64,000 nucleotides of DNA from Prochlorococcaceae cyanobacterium jk18x22bins.40 (GTDB lineage: Bacteria > Cyanobacteriota > Cyanobacteriia > PCC-6307 > Cyanobiaceae): assembly GCA_022826155.1 (NCBI GenBank), contig JAJDVL010000044.1, positions 48,548-112,547 on the forward strand. Direction: 5' to 3'. The notes beneath the pieces are model-generated. The model saw only the letters and a program-made list of their open reading frames with translations. It was not told the origin of the DNA and searched no databases. Both the position numbers and the translations under genes were made by a program. Shown in pieces: positions 63,510 to 64,000 of the stretch (position 1 is its first letter; each line of letters starts with the position of its first letter).

Positions 63510-64000
63510 TCAGAAGGGCTCGCCTGACGGCTGGTGGAGCAGCACCGCCGCCAGCCGGGGTTGTAAGGCGGCAAAGGCGCGACCCCGGTGGCCATGGCGG
63601 CGTTTTTGCGCGGGCGTCATCTGGGCAAAGCTGCGGCCCACCGCCGGAATCCAGAAGAGGGGGTCGTAGCCAAAGCCTCCCTCGCCAATGGAGGCCTCCA
63701 GGATGGCTCCATGGCTCACCCCCTGGGAGGACAGGGCAATGGCGCCATCGGGCCGGGCCAGGGCCAAGGCCGCGACGAACCGGGCCGAACGGTCCTGACA
63801 GCCGGCCAATTCCTCCAGCAGCCGCCCCATTCGCTGGCCATCGCTGGGGGCATAGCGGGCGGAGTGAATGCCTGGCCGCCCGTCCAGGGCATCCACGCAG
63901 AGCCCGGAATCATCCGCCAACGCCCATGCCCCTGTGAAGCGGGCCACGGCTGCGGCCTTCAGGCAGGCATTGGCAAGAAAGTCGGCGCCGTTTTCCTCCA
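63510..64000 (-). CDS. rdgB: XTP/dITP diphosphatase RdgB (partial, 5' end beyond the window)
   Basis: The visible 163 residues are the C-terminal 80% of a HAM1/RdgB protein. They begin inside the E-x-N-A segment (ENGADFLANACLKAAAVARF), then ALADDSGLCVDALDG and GIHSARYAP. Near the end are EGGFGYDPLFWIP and SFAQMTPAQKRRHGHRGRAF. It hydrolyses non-canonical purine nucleotides such as ITP and XTP to keep them out of DNA. The stop is in the window; the start and the SxNxxK motif lie past 64000. It is convergent with the TonB-dependent receptor. Confidence 0.93.
   Translation of the reverse strand, partial: EENGADFLANACLKAAAVARFTGAWALADDSGLCVDALDGRPGIHSARYAPSDGQRMGRLLEELAGCQDRSARFVAALALARPDGAIALSSQGVSHGAILEASIGEGGFGYDPLFWIPAVGRSFAQMTPAQKRRHGHRGRAFAALQPRLAAVLLHQPSGEPF

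Overview
This window is a compact, GC-rich, almost fully coding stretch of a cyanobacterial chromosome. The photosystem II genes psbB, psbT, psbM, psb27 and psb28, together with gun4, the chlorophyll methyltransferase gene and NDH-1 subunit genes, make this clear. The nickel superoxide dismutase with its protease, and the orders ispE-DUF3082-pdhB, cobK/ssb-DUF2854-argB-priA-rpoD-hemC and proS-psb27-purA, are what I expect of marine Synechococcus/Prochlorococcus relatives. The high GC, restriction-modification remnants, a TonB-dependent receptor and broken synteny would fit a host-associated lineage such as the sponge symbiont 'Candidatus Synechococcus spongiarum'. That last step is inference, not something the bases prove. 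I saw no rRNA, tRNA, CRISPR array or complete insertion sequence.

Layout. 1-3.8 kb: psbB-psbT, a divergent 2Fe-2S ferredoxin and psbM, then sodN-sodX. 4-9 kb: a methyltransferase, small conserved proteins, gun4 divergent from mnmH, psb28 and an AI-2E-type transporter. 8.9-15.5 kb: a minus-strand housekeeping run (rsmA-ispE-DUF3082-31-aa membrane peptide-pdhB-secD-secF-small membrane protein, with yraN upstream). 15.6-21.4 kb: a pentapeptide-repeat protein, a 5'-truncated Type ISP methyltransferase, bioD and fumC. 21.4-29.5 kb: an accessory-rich zone with an orphan ORF, a flavin monooxygenase, a YbdK-like ligase overlapping ndhG-ndhE, a frameshifted RelE/HigB-like toxin, nadK, and a GH104 lysozyme flanked by repeats. 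29.5-36.4 kb: nadA and an iron-themed cluster (ferritin, haloacid dehalogenase, Crp/Fnr regulator, di-heme oxidoreductase, imelysin) with a CRP-type palindrome and a Fur-box-like site. 36.4-41.5 kb: proS-psb27-purA-pfkB and cutA. 41.5-42.7 kb: an apparently foreign segment. 42.7-51 kb: cobK, ssb, DUF2854, argB, priA, rpoD and hemC. 51.1-53.6 kb: a PaeR7I/XhoI-family restriction-modification pair with a frameshifted nuclease. 53.6-60.9 kb: chlM, an SLC13 permease, a HAD hydrolase, NDH-2, cysH, coaX, bcp and a phosphopantetheinyl transferase. 61-63.4 kb: the TonB-dependent receptor. The window ends inside rdgB.

Functionally the core genes serve photosystem II (PsbB, PsbT, PsbM, Psb27, Psb28), chlorophyll and tetrapyrrole synthesis (HemC, Gun4, ChlM, CobK), electron transport (NdhG, NdhE, NDH-2, ferredoxin), NAD(P) supply (NadA, NadK), protein export (SecD/F) and the major sigma factor. 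The accessory insertions share a pattern of decay: a nuclease frameshifted near its C-terminus, a toxin frameshifted in a T-run, and a Type ISP enzyme without its N-terminal nuclease part. Any single-base frameshift here could be a sequencing error, and this is noted where it matters.
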